Source: UBA8522 sp049287565
GTDB taxonomy: Bacteria > Acidobacteriota > Aminicenantia > Aminicenantales > UBA8522
NCBI GenBank assembly: GCA_049287565.1
Contig: JBAQGA010000210.1
Coordinates: 1 to 51,204, forward strand
DNA length: 51,204 nucleotides
Direction of reading: 5' to 3'
Shown here: in pieces, positions 41,360 to 49,217 of the stretch
How the letters are laid out: the number at the start of each line of letters is the position of its first letter
Numbering within the stretch: the first letter of the stretch is position 1
Made by a program: the position numbers and the translations under genes
Notes under the pieces: model-generated
The model's input: only the letters and a program-made list of their open reading frames with translations
Databases searched by the model: none
Told to the model about the DNA's origin: nothing

Positions 41360-43121
41360 GGTCCTGCCGCCCGCCCTGCCGCTCCTGGCCGGGGCGATGG
41401 TCCTGCCTCTCCTGCCGCGCCGGGCCAGGCCGTGGGTGTTTCTCGCCGCGACGGCCCTCGCCCTGGTTTGCACCTGGACTGCGCCCGAGGGGACGCACGG
41501 CGTGCTCCGCCTCGCCGGGCTCGAACTCGTCCTCTTCCGGGTGGACGCGCTGAGCCGTATCTTCGGCGTCGTCTTCGCTTTCATCGCCCTGGCGGGCGGC
41601 GTCTATGCGTTTCATGTGCGCGAATCGATGCAGCCGGCGGCGGCGCTATTTTATGTCGGCGGATCGCTCGGCGTCATCTTTGCCGGCGACTTCTACACGC
41701 TCCTCGTTTTCTGGGAGATCATGGCGGTTTCCTCGGCCGTACTTGTCTGGGCCGCCAAAACCCCGGAGTCGACAAGGGCGGGCTGGCGGTATCTCATGGT
41801 CCACCTCTTCGGCGGCGCCCTCCTCTTCGCCGGGATCCTGATGCATGCCGCCGGAACCGGCGGCACGGTCGTGACGGCGTTCGCTCCGGGTGGCGCCTCG
41901 GCCGCGGCCTGGCTCATTCTCTGCGGCGTCTCCATCAACGCTGCGGTGCCGCCGCTTCACGCCTGGCTGCCCGACGCCTACCCGCGGTCGACGGTCACGG
42001 GATCCGTTTTCCTGAGCGCCTTCACGACCAAGGTCGCCGTCTATGCCATACTGCGCCTTTTCCCCGGCTGGGAAATCCTGCTCGGCCTCGGCGTCCTCAT
42101 GGCGATCTACGGAGTCGTCTACGCCCTGCTGGCCAACGACATCCGAAGCATCCTCTCCTACCATATCATTAGCCAGGTCGGCTACATGCTGGCCGGGGCT
42201 GGGATCGGCACGGCGCTGGCCGTCAACGCGGCGGCGGCCCATGCCTACAACAATATCCTTTACAAAACGCTCCTGTTCATGGGCGCGGGCGCCGTCATCC
42301 AGGTGACCGGAAAGAATAAACTGACCGAACTGGGCGGCCTGGCGCGAGCCATGCCCTGGACGGTGGGCCTTTACATTATCGGCGGTCTGTCCATATCGGG
42401 AGCTCCCCTTTTCAACGGATTCATTTCCAAGTCCATGGTCGTTGCCGCGGTCGGGCAGGCCCACCACGACTGGGCCGTGCTCCTTCTCCTGCTCGCCTCC
42501 GTGGGAACGTTCCTCAGCGTCGGACTGAAACTGCCCTATTTCGCCTGGTTCGGCGGCGAAAAGACACCCGCCGTGCCGCCGTTGCCCGTACCGTGGAACA
42601 TGACGCTCGCCATGGCCGCGACGGCCGCGCTCTGCATCGCCCACGGCATCGCCCCCCCGCTTCTCGACCGGTTCCTGCCCCATCCCGCGGCCTTCGAGGC
42701 CTATACGGCAGCCCACATCATCGAGGTCCTCGAGATCCTCGTTTTTTCCTTCGCCGCCTTCTGGCTCTTGAGGAATTTCCTCCATCCGAAGGCGGGCGTC
42801 CTTCTCGACACGGACTGGTTCTACAGAAGGCCGGGCGCGGCGGCGGCCCGGCTCGTCGTCTCCCTTAACGGCCGATTCTTCGATGCGACCGACCGCGCGG
42901 CCGAATGGATCGTCGAGCGGGCCGTCCGGTTCATCCGAAACCCGGCCGCCGCCCTTGGAAAACTGGCCGCCCGGGCCCGTGCGGTCGTGTCCCTGAGGCC
43001 GGTGGAAGCGGCGGAACATTCTATCACCCCGGGCGCCGGGCCCGCGCCCACCCGGCTGCTCCTCCTCCTTATCCTGGCCGTCTTCATCGTCCTCGCCTTT
43101 CTCGCCCTGCTGGCCATCTGA
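41346..43121 (+). CDS. MrpD/NuoL-family antiporter subunit, third copy with Lys-to-Asn change
   Basis: 591 residues from the tandem ATGs at 41346 (AGAGGG 5 nt upstream). The membrane core keeps Glu124 (VFWEIMA, helix 5) and a Lys in NNILYKTLLF near 320, but the helix-7 Lys is replaced by Asn198 in SINAAVPPLHAWLPDAY. SVFLSAFTTKVAVY follows. After residue 475 comes a long basic extension (about 480-570) and one last helix (about 572-590), as in NuoL-type chains with a lateral arm. It may act as the proximal, non-pumping or differently coupled subunit. Last gene of the operon. Confidence 0.88.
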   Translation: MMGSEVLPPALPLLAGAMVLPLLPRRARPWVFLAATALALVCTWTAPEGTHGVLRLAGLELVLFRVDALSRIFGVVFAFIALAGGVYAFHVRESMQPAAALFYVGGSLGVIFAGDFYTLLVFWEIMAVSSAVLVWAAKTPESTRAGWRYLMVHLFGGALLFAGILMHAAGTGGTVVTAFAPGGASAAAWLILCGVSINAAVPPLHAWLPDAYPRSTVTGSVFLSAFTTKVAVYAILRLFPGWEILLGLGVLMAIYGVVYALLANDIRSILSYHIISQVGYMLAGAGIGTALAVNAAAAHAYNNILYKTLLFMGAGAVIQVTGKNKLTELGGLARAMPWTVGLYIIGGLSISGAPLFNGFISKSMVVAAVGQAHHDWAVLLLLLASVGTFLSVGLKLPYFAWFGGEKTPAVPPLPVPWNMTLAMAATAALCIAHGIAPPLLDRFLPHPAAFEAYTAAHIIEVLEILVFSFAAFWLLRNFLHPKAGVLLDTDWFYRRPGAAAARLVVSLNGRFFDATDRAAEWIVERAVRFIRNPAAALGKLAARARAVVSLRPVEAAEHSITPGAGPAPTRLLLLLILAVFIVLAFLALLAI

Positions 43122-43255
43122 GGGCGCCGGGCGGCGATGGCCGGGGCGGCGCTTGAACTCGAAGAAGATCCACGGTATCTTGGGAATTGTCGAACCGGCC
43201 GGAGAAAAACGCGGTCAGGTTCGAAAAGCACCTCAATGAGACGAAAGGAAGACAG

Positions 43256-43888
43256 ATGAAAGAAGAGCCCCTCCAGGTCCTGCACCGAAGGGAATTTTTA
43301 TCGTCGGCCTCACTCTTGGTCACGGGATGCTGCCTCACGGGTTTCTCCCCGCTTTGGGCCTCTCCTCTTCAAACGGTACCGAGCCTCCCGGATGAGCTCA
43401 GCGCCTCCGAGCTCGAGGCCGTGAAAAAATCAAGCATGGCCGGGGAGCTCGAAGACTATTTTGGCAAAGGGTACAGCTGCGCGGAATCGCTGCTGATGGT
43501 CGGTCTTCGCCATCTCCCCCTGTTCGAAGAGCTCGTCTGGGTGGCCGCTGGTTTCGGAGGCGGGATGCAACACAAGGAGACATGCGGGTTCTTGACGGCG
43601 GGCATCATGGACCTGGGCCTAGCGGCAGGCCGGCTGAAATTGGAGAGGCCGGAAGCTAAGGAATGGAGCAAGCAAAGAGTCGACGCCTACTGGTCCTGGT
43701 GGACAATCCAAGCGCCTATACGGTGCGCGGACATCCGGAAGGAAGGGACGAGCTCCAAGGTCTGCCGGCGGCTCGGTCTCCTGGCGGCGGCGAAAGTCGA
43801 AGAACTGATCACGTCCTTCGAGGTTCCGGACGAGAGACCGCGAATTCCCTCTCTCTCTTCCCGAACCAGCGGTCGCCGAAGCGGGTGA
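43256..43888 (+). CDS. C_GCAxxG_C_C family protein with Tat lipoprotein-type signal
   Basis: 210 residues from the ATG at 43256 (GAAGGAAG upstream). The N-terminus has twin arginines at 11-12 (RREFLSSAS), a hydrophobic stretch and a lipobox-like VTGC with Cys25, so it is probably a Tat-exported lipoprotein. The mature part has the spaced cysteines of the C_GCAxxG_C_C redox-type family: Cys75 in GYSCAESLL, GFGGGM, Cys110 in ETCGFLTAGIMDLG, and later ones in RCADIR and KVCRR. Function of the family is unknown; a metal or thiol redox role is usually assumed. Its 3' end overlaps the convergent EamA gene by 80 nt. Tat genes are in this window. Confidence 0.75.
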   Translation: MKEEPLQVLHRREFLSSASLLVTGCCLTGFSPLWASPLQTVPSLPDELSASELEAVKKSSMAGELEDYFGKGYSCAESLLMVGLRHLPLFEELVWVAAGFGGGMQHKETCGFLTAGIMDLGLAAGRLKLERPEAKEWSKQRVDAYWSWWTIQAPIRCADIRKEGTSSKVCRRLGLLAAAKVEELITSFEVPDERPRIPSLSSRTSGRRSG

Positions 43889-44801
43889 GGGAGAATCCCA
43901 GGACAATAATCAGGGTCCCGATGACCTGGACGAGACCGATGCTTTCGCCGAGGAAGAGATAGGCGAAAAAGATCGTGAAAACGGGCGTGATGTTGCCGTA
44001 GATGCCCGTCTTGGTATTGCCCACTCGTTTCACCGATGAATACCAGATGACATAGCTCACGGCGATGGCGAAGACGGCCGAAAAGAGAAGAGCCGCCCAG
44101 CTTTGTGTCGAAAGAGAGCCCCAGGACAGAGAAGCGACATCCTTGATTGTCATCGGAAGATAGAAGAGCGTACCGATGGACAATGTCACCGTGGTCAGCC
44201 GGAGGGGAGACATCCTGTTCAAGAGAGGCTTGGAAAAAACCGTGTAAACAGCCCAGAAGAGGTTCCCGGCGAGGATCATCAGGTTCCCCTTGAGGCCTTC
44301 ATCTCCCAAAGAGAACTTGGGCAAATCGCCAAAGAGAACGAGGGAAAGCCCGAAGAACGACATCAGAATCCCGGCCCAGCCGACCCAGTGGATCCGCTCC
44401 CGGATGAAAAAAGCGCTGAGCAGAGCGATGAAGATGGGGGTCATAGTCATGACCAGGGATGTCGTCGAGGCGCTAGTCCGGTGGATGCCGTTTATAAAGA
44501 GGAACTGATAAAAGGTGTTGCCGACGATCCCGAGGACGACGACCTTCCACAGGTCGGATTTGGCAAGGCTAAGCCTCCCCTCCTTTCGCCGCAGGTAGAC
44601 GAGGAGCAAGAGCGAGGCGATGGTCAGACGTGGACCGTTGAAGCTTCCCGGAGTGAACTCGCGCAGGGCGATCTTAACGACCGAGAAATTGGCCGCCCAG
44701 AGCACGACGGCCAGCAGCATGAAGAGGTCGCTGGCGCCGAGACGGGAGGAGTTCTCGTTATTCTGCGGGTTGAGCGGAGCGGGGATAGCGGACTTCGACA
44801 A
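43809..44801 (-). CDS. EamA/DMT-family transporter
   Basis: A 330-residue inner-membrane transporter with ten predicted helices in two EamA repeats (about 22-150 and 175-315). ALREFTPGSFNGPRLTIAS near 46-64 and YVIWYSSVKRVGNTKTGIYGN near 255-275 are typical of the family. The TTG start at 44801 has AGGAGG 11 nt upstream and lies inside queF (44-nt overlap); the first internal Met (residue 28) would cut into helix 1. Members export or import amino acids, metabolites or nucleobases, and the substrate cannot be read. Tight coupling with queF makes a queuosine-related substrate worth considering. Confidence 0.85.
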   Translation of the reverse strand: MSKSAIPAPLNPQNNENSSRLGASDLFMLLAVVLWAANFSVVKIALREFTPGSFNGPRLTIASLLLLVYLRRKEGRLSLAKSDLWKVVVLGIVGNTFYQFLFINGIHRTSASTTSLVMTMTPIFIALLSAFFIRERIHWVGWAGILMSFFGLSLVLFGDLPKFSLGDEGLKGNLMILAGNLFWAVYTVFSKPLLNRMSPLRLTTVTLSIGTLFYLPMTIKDVASLSWGSLSTQSWAALLFSAVFAIAVSYVIWYSSVKRVGNTKTGIYGNITPVFTIFFAYLFLGESIGLVQVIGTLIIVLGFSLTRFGDRWFGKREREFAVSRPEPRRT

Positions 44802-45207
44802 GGGACTTGATTCCTCCTCTTGGGTTGAACTCCCCCGTGACCACGGCTTTGACAGGACGGCAGGCCCCGATGATATCCTCCAGGATACGGTTGACGGCGT
44901 TCTCGTAAAAAATGCCCAGGTTCCGGTAGGCGATGATATACTCTTTCAAAGACTTGAGCTCCAGACAGGAATCCCCCGGCGTGTAACGGATGGTGATCAC
45001 CCCGAAATCGGGCAGGCCCGTCTTGGGGCAGACGGAAGTGAACTCCGGGATTTCGATCTTGATCTCGTAGTCGGCGAACTGGTTGGGGAACGTCTCCAGG
45101 CGCGGCAGCCTGGCCTTCAGTCCGGCCTTGGCCTCTTTTTCTCCGTAACCTTTGAGGCGATCTTTTCTCATCCTGGCCTTCGCCATTTCCCAAGAAGTAT
45201 ATACCAT
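44758..45207 (-). CDS. queF: NADPH-dependent preQ0 reductase QueF
   Basis: 149 residues from the ATG at 45207 (GAGG site 6 nt upstream; ATG 45186 is the alternative). It is the short, YkvM-like unimodular form. The catalytic Cys60 lies in EFTSVCPKTG and Asp67 follows in PDFG. LELKSLKEYIIAYRN and FNPRGGI are family hallmarks. It reduces the preQ0 nitrile to preQ1 for queuosine. It is away from queCDE (33-35 kb) but completes the same pathway to preQ1. Confidence 0.93.
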   Translation of the reverse strand: MVYTSWEMAKARMRKDRLKGYGEKEAKAGLKARLPRLETFPNQFADYEIKIEIPEFTSVCPKTGLPDFGVITIRYTPGDSCLELKSLKEYIIAYRNLGIFYENAVNRILEDIIGACRPVKAVVTGEFNPRGGIKSLVEVRYPRSAQPAE

Positions 45208-45235
45208 CCCCTGCCTCAAGACAAACCCAAACCTC

Positions 45236-45264
45236 TTGTAATTTGGCTGGAGCTCGTCTATCCT
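45236..45264 (+). promoter_or_regulatory. Candidate promoter of the DUF6485-radical SAM operon
   Basis: TTGTAA (45236-45241), 17-nt spacer, TATCCT (45259-45264); each hexamer matches 4 of 6 consensus bases. Predicted start near 45271, about 34 nt before the DUF6485 ATG. It lies in the 97-nt gap between divergent queF and DUF6485 genes. Confidence 0.4.
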
Positions 45265-45304
45265 TTATCCTCAAATCACCTTATCCAGGCCAAAGGAGAC
45301 ACCG

Positions 45305-45508
45305 ATGGACGAGTGCCGCCAGGGCAAAAACCTCGCCCGCTGCAACTGTACCTACGAACCGTGCAGCCGCAAGGGCGTCTGCTGCGAATGCCTGGCCTAC
45401 CATTGGAGCCTGCAAGAGCTCCCCGCCTGTCTTTTCCCCGCCTCCGTCGAGCGGACCTACGACCGGTCGCTGCGGAGGTTCATCTCGCTGTATAAAGATA
45501 AATGTTGA
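45305..45508 (+). CDS. Small cysteine-rich protein (DUF6485-like)
   Basis: 67 residues with eight cysteines, six of them in CNCTYEPCSRKGVCCEC near 13-29 and others at LPACLF and the C-terminal Cys67. The pattern CxC ... CxxxGxCCxC followed by a conserved YHW resembles DUF6485, a small family of likely metal-binding proteins. AAGGAGA lies at good spacing before the ATG. It overlaps the next radical SAM gene by 7 nt. It may bind an iron-sulfur cluster or zinc and serve that enzyme; this is inference from coupling. Confidence 0.78.
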   Translation: MDECRQGKNLARCNCTYEPCSRKGVCCECLAYHWSLQELPACLFPASVERTYDRSLRRFISLYKDKC

Positions 45509-46461
45509 AGCATCCGCAGAAGCCCTCGCACGTCTACGGCCCGGTCCCCTCGAGACGGCTGGGCCTCTCTCTCGGCGTGGATATTGTGCCTTTTAAGACC
45601 TGCACCTTCAACTGCGTTTACTGTCAGCTGGGCAAGACCGTCCGTCAATCCGGCCGCCGCGACCGCTTTTTCCCCGAGCCCGAGATCCTCGCCCAGGTCC
45701 GGAGGGCCCTCGACCGAAACCCGCAGATCGACCATATCACTTTCTCCGGGTCGGGAGAGCCGACGCTGAACAGCACCATCGGGAAGCTCATCCGGAAGAT
45801 CAAGACGATGACGGATATCCCGGTCGTCGTCCTGACGAACAGCTCTCTTCTCACCCGGCCGTCGGTCCGCAAGGCGCTCGTCGCGGCCGATATCGTTATC
45901 CCATCCCTCGACGCTGCCAGAGCCGCCTCTTTCCGGCGCGTCAACAGGCCTCTTCCTTCCGTGAAGATCGAGAGGGTCATCCGGGCCTTGGAAGCCTTGC
46001 GCCGGGAATTCAAAGGCCGCATCTGGCTGGAAGTCATGCTGGTCAAGGGGATCAACGACTCGGCGGCCGATATCCGAGCCCTGAAGAAGGCCGTTGCCAG
46101 GATCAAGCCGGATAGGGTCCAGCTGAACACGGTCGTCCGGCCGCCGGCGGAAAAATGGGCCCAGCCGCTGAGCCATCGGGCGTTGGAAATAATCAAGAAA
46201 GAACTCGGCGAAAGAGCGGAAGTGGTGGCCGATTTCCGAAGACGGACCCGACCTCCGGCCGGCCGGAATCTCAGTGAAGCCATCCTCGCCATGGTAGAGA
46301 GGAGGCCGGTCACGCTCCCCGACATCACCGCCTCGCTGGGCCGGAACGAAAGAGATGTCCGGACGCATCTCGAAACCCTGCTGTGCTCAAAGAAGATCCG
46401 CCGGCAGCGACATCAGGGTTCCGTCTATTTTGCGCCGGAAAACACCCGGAGGGAATCATGA
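45502..46461 (+). CDS. Radical SAM protein (COG0731/TYW1-like group)
   Basis: 319 residues. The radical SAM cysteines are 34, 38 and 41 (CTFNCVYC). The N-terminal YGPVPSRRLGLSLGVDIVP is the hallmark of the COG0731-type group annotated as wyosine-like or unknown. FSGSGEPTL near 79-87 is the SAM-binding GGE-like motif. A C-terminal winged-helix-like segment (about 250-310, with LSEAILAMVERRPVTLPDITASL-type sequence) suggests nucleic-acid or protein binding. Bacterial members do not make wyosine and their substrate is unknown. It is sandwiched by overlaps between DUF6485 and DUF6125 genes. Confidence 0.83.
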   Translation: MLKHPQKPSHVYGPVPSRRLGLSLGVDIVPFKTCTFNCVYCQLGKTVRQSGRRDRFFPEPEILAQVRRALDRNPQIDHITFSGSGEPTLNSTIGKLIRKIKTMTDIPVVVLTNSSLLTRPSVRKALVAADIVIPSLDAARAASFRRVNRPLPSVKIERVIRALEALRREFKGRIWLEVMLVKGINDSAADIRALKKAVARIKPDRVQLNTVVRPPAEKWAQPLSHRALEIIKKELGERAEVVADFRRRTRPPAGRNLSEAILAMVERRPVTLPDITASLGRNERDVRTHLETLLCSKKIRRQRHQGSVYFAPENTRRES

Positions 46462-46988
46462 CACCGGAAATCAAAGAGATCAACGACTTCTCCAAGGAGG
46501 AGCTCATCGAGATCCTGCGCGACGCGGCCGTCAACTGGCTGGCCCACGACGGCCTCTGGTTCCGGGCTGTGGAGGACACGTTCGGCCTGGAGGCGGCCAT
46601 GGAGCTTGATAAGAAGGCCTGGGAGAAATTCACCGTCCTCGAGGCCAAAAGGATCATGAAGCGGCTCGGGCTCCCCGAAGGCGGCGGCATCCCGGCCCTC
46701 CTCCAGGCCTTGAAGCTCCGCCTTTATGCGCGCATCAACATCCAGGAAACGAGCGAAGTCAGCGCCAGCCGCTGCCTCTTCCGGATGCGTAGCTGCCGCG
46801 TCCAGGAAGCCCGCGAACGCCAGGGCCTGGCTTCATTCCCCTGCAAACCGATCGGAATCGTGGAATACGGCGGGTTCGCCCGGACGATCGACCCGCGGAT
46901 CGAGACGCGCTGCCTCTTTTGTCCTCCCGATCCGAAAACTCCAGACGCCTGGTGCTCCTGGGAGTTTACAATCCCGGATAAAGTGTGA
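46458..46988 (+). CDS. DUF6125-like protein
   Basis: 176 residues from the ATG at 46458 (GGAGGG upstream, 4-nt overlap with the radical SAM gene). The N-terminal half is helical (DFSKEELIEILRDAAVNWLAHDGLWF). The C-terminal half has five cysteines in a fixed pattern: CLFRMRSCRVQEAR, SFPCK, CLFCPPD and WCSWEF. This matches DUF6125, a family of unknown function. The cysteine spacing and the radical SAM partner suggest a metal- or cluster-binding role; not proven. Confidence 0.72.
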   Translation: MTPEIKEINDFSKEELIEILRDAAVNWLAHDGLWFRAVEDTFGLEAAMELDKKAWEKFTVLEAKRIMKRLGLPEGGGIPALLQALKLRLYARINIQETSEVSASRCLFRMRSCRVQEARERQGLASFPCKPIGIVEYGGFARTIDPRIETRCLFCPPDPKTPDAWCSWEFTIPDKV

Positions 46989-47118
46989 TAACTTAATGTC
47001 TAAATAAGAGGCCCGCCTTCAAAATTACGAGCGATTCTTGCCGCCGACTCACTGAGCCGATCTCCGTGGTCGATCCTATCATTGCCACCATATCCATACC
47101 CTAACCGGAGGAATAATC

Positions 47119-48084
47119 ATGTACGATAACACCCACTTCCCCAAAGCCCTCAAATACTGGCACGAGGGCAAGATGTACGGCTGGACCGACGCCCACGTCC
47201 ATCCGATGAGCCACGCCCTTCATTACGGGAGCTCCGTCTTCGAGGGCATCCGGGCCTACCCGACGGCCAATGGACCGGCCATCTTCCGGCTGATCGAGCA
47301 CGTCGACCGGTTCCTCCATTCCGCCTCGGTCGCCAGGATGCCGGTCCCCTATTCCAAAGAGAAGATCATCGAGATCATCAAACTCATCGTCCGGGAGAAC
47401 AAGCTCGAGTCGGCCTATATCCGCCCCCTGCTTTTCTTCTCCTACGGCAACCTTGGTCTCGTCCCCAAGTACTGTCCTGTCGAGATGATCGTCGCGACAT
47501 GGGAATGGGGCGCCTATCTCGGCGAGAAATCGGCCAACGGAGTCAGTATCTACATCGTCCCCTGGAAACGCGTCCACTTCAGCCAGCTGGACATGCGCGC
47601 CAAGCTGGGCGGATTCTACATCCAGTCGACCATCGTCGGACTGGAGGCCAGAGGGCAGGGCTGTGACGAAGCCGTCTTCCTGAATATCGAGGGCCGGGTG
47701 GCGGAAGGACCGGGAGAGAATATCTTCATCTTCAAGGACGGCGTCCTGAAGACCAACGACGTGAGTGAATCGATCCTCGAGGGCATCACCCGCACCAGCC
47801 TTCTGGAGATCGCCCGCGACCTGGGCATCAAGACCAAGATCGGGCCGATCGAGAAAGAAGAGTTCCTGACAGCCGACGAGGCCTTTTTCTCGGGCACGGC
47901 CGTCGAGCTGGTGGCCATCACCCATATCACCGACGGCTCAGACCCCGAAGCCCAAACCACCAAATACACGGTCGGCTCCGGAACACCGGGGCCGATCACG
48001 ACCAAGCTCAGGAATACCTACATGGATGTGGTCCGGGGCAAAATCAAGGCCTATGAAAAGTGGCTGACCTCAATCACCGGCTGA
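47119..48084 (+). CDS. ilvE: Branched-chain amino acid aminotransferase
   Basis: A 321-residue class IV aminotransferase. HYGSSVFEGIRAY near 36-48 is the BCAT hallmark. The PLP lysine is Lys162 in RAKLGGFYIQS, where the usual GNY is GFY. EGPGENIFI near 197 and the SGTAVELVAITHI segment near 260 follow. It transaminates leucine, isoleucine and valine with 2-oxoglutarate; D-amino acid transaminase or aminodeoxychorismate lyase is less likely given the VFEGIRAY motif. CCGGAGGAATAATC before the ATG is a good ribosome-binding site. Confidence 0.93.
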   Translation: MYDNTHFPKALKYWHEGKMYGWTDAHVHPMSHALHYGSSVFEGIRAYPTANGPAIFRLIEHVDRFLHSASVARMPVPYSKEKIIEIIKLIVRENKLESAYIRPLLFFSYGNLGLVPKYCPVEMIVATWEWGAYLGEKSANGVSIYIVPWKRVHFSQLDMRAKLGGFYIQSTIVGLEARGQGCDEAVFLNIEGRVAEGPGENIFIFKDGVLKTNDVSESILEGITRTSLLEIARDLGIKTKIGPIEKEEFLTADEAFFSGTAVELVAITHITDGSDPEAQTTKYTVGSGTPGPITTKLRNTYMDVVRGKIKAYEKWLTSITG

Positions 48085-48536
48085 TCCGATTCCGGCCCAT
48101 CGGCACCGTCCATTCTCCGTTCAAAACACGAGAGGACATTGACCCGCGCCGGAACGCCCGGCCGGACGGCTTCGTCGACATCGAGGGGACGCTGGAGATC
48201 GCCCCGGCCTTCGCCGCCGGGTTGAAGGACATCGACGGCGTCTCCCACTTGATCGTCATTTTTGCCTTTCACAAGTCAGGACCCGGCCATCTCCTCGTCA
48301 AGCCACCTTTAGAGAGCCGCCGGCGAGGGGTCTTTTCCACACGGTCCCCGCATCGGCCTAACCCGATCGGGATGACGATCGTCCGGCTCCTGGGAAGGCG
48401 GAGAAACGTCCTCAAGGTCTCCGGGATCGACATGCTCGAGGGCACTCCGGTCCTGGACATCAAACCCTACACCTCCCGGGACAGCAAGCGCGGAGTCAAA
48501 CGGGGCTGGATGCAGCGGTCGGTTTTGAACAGATAG
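48060..48536 (+). CDS. trmO: tRNA (N6-threonylcarbamoyladenosine37-N6)-methyltransferase TrmO (TsaA family)
   Basis: 158 residues from a GTG at 48060, 25 nt inside ilvE. It has the compact TsaA/VirR barrel with the hallmarks FRPIGTVHSPF and STRSPHRPNPIG near 94-105, and a final PYTSRD-type segment. It methylates t6A37 in tRNA-Thr using SAM. Some TsaA relatives in bacteria and archaea have other roles, so function is likely rather than certain. No other in-frame start fits better. The window also has mtaB, another t6A-modifying enzyme gene. Confidence 0.82.
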   Translation: MADLNHRLIRFRPIGTVHSPFKTREDIDPRRNARPDGFVDIEGTLEIAPAFAAGLKDIDGVSHLIVIFAFHKSGPGHLLVKPPLESRRRGVFSTRSPHRPNPIGMTIVRLLGRRRNVLKVSGIDMLEGTPVLDIKPYTSRDSKRGVKRGWMQRSVLNR

Positions 48537-48560
48537 TCATCCCCAAGGAGATAAGGCGAA

Positions 48561-49214
48561 GTGTATTCTCGAGGGCATCGCTTCCCCTCAGGAACATCCG
48601 GATGGACGCCATCGGAAATCGCTCTCTTTCGCGAGCTCTCATCACCCATCAAGATCCAGCACTATCTCAATTCGCTCACCTATGATCCCGATTACGGGGC
48701 CCGTTCTCCCCGCTGGGTGATCAAGGAGGGAAAGGCCCATTGTTTCGAGGGCGCCCTGTTCGCCGCCGCCGCCTTGCGCCAGCTCGGCCACCGGCCTCTT
48801 CTCGTCGACATCCGCTCCTGGAACGACGACGACCATGTCCTGGCCGTCTTCAAGGAGCGGAGACACTGGGGGTGCGTTGCCAAATCGAACTACACCGTCC
48901 TCCGTTTCCGGGAGCCGGTCTACCGGAGCATTCGCGAGCTCGTCATCTCTTTTTTCGACGTCTATTTCAACCCGATCGGTCAAAAGACGATGCGCAGCTA
49001 TTCTCTTCCCCTCGACCTCAGCCAATTCGACAAGCGCCAATGGATGACGACCGACGAGGACCTGGAATATATCGGCGACAAGCTCGATGAAATGAAGCAT
49101 TTCCCGGTGCTGACGCCGGCCATGATCCGCCGGCTCAACCGGGCGGACAAAGACTTGGTCAAGGCTGGCCTGCTGGACGCCAAGCCTAAAGGCTTATACA
49201 AACCTAAAAGTTAA
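48561..49214 (+). CDS. Transglutaminase-like cysteine-hydrolase fold protein
   Basis: 217 residues from the GTG at 48561, which has AAGGAGAT at good spacing. HCFEGALFAAAALRQLGH with Cys61, then DDDHVLAVF with His92, is the Cys-His arrangement of the transglutaminase-like fold; the third (Asp or Asn) residue would be near 108-110 (KSNY). No signal peptide or transmembrane segment. It follows trmO by 24 nt and converges on the decarboxylase gene (3-nt gap). Such proteins can be peptidases or amidases; no substrate can be inferred. Confidence 0.68.
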   Translation: MYSRGHRFPSGTSGWTPSEIALFRELSSPIKIQHYLNSLTYDPDYGARSPRWVIKEGKAHCFEGALFAAAALRQLGHRPLLVDIRSWNDDDHVLAVFKERRHWGCVAKSNYTVLRFREPVYRSIRELVISFFDVYFNPIGQKTMRSYSLPLDLSQFDKRQWMTTDEDLEYIGDKLDEMKHFPVLTPAMIRRLNRADKDLVKAGLLDAKPKGLYKPKS

Positions 49215-49217
49215 AGG

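Noticed and set aside
41646..43019. 457-codon minus-strand ORF opposite the third antiporter subunit
   Set aside because: Antisense shadow with highly charged, repetitive composition.
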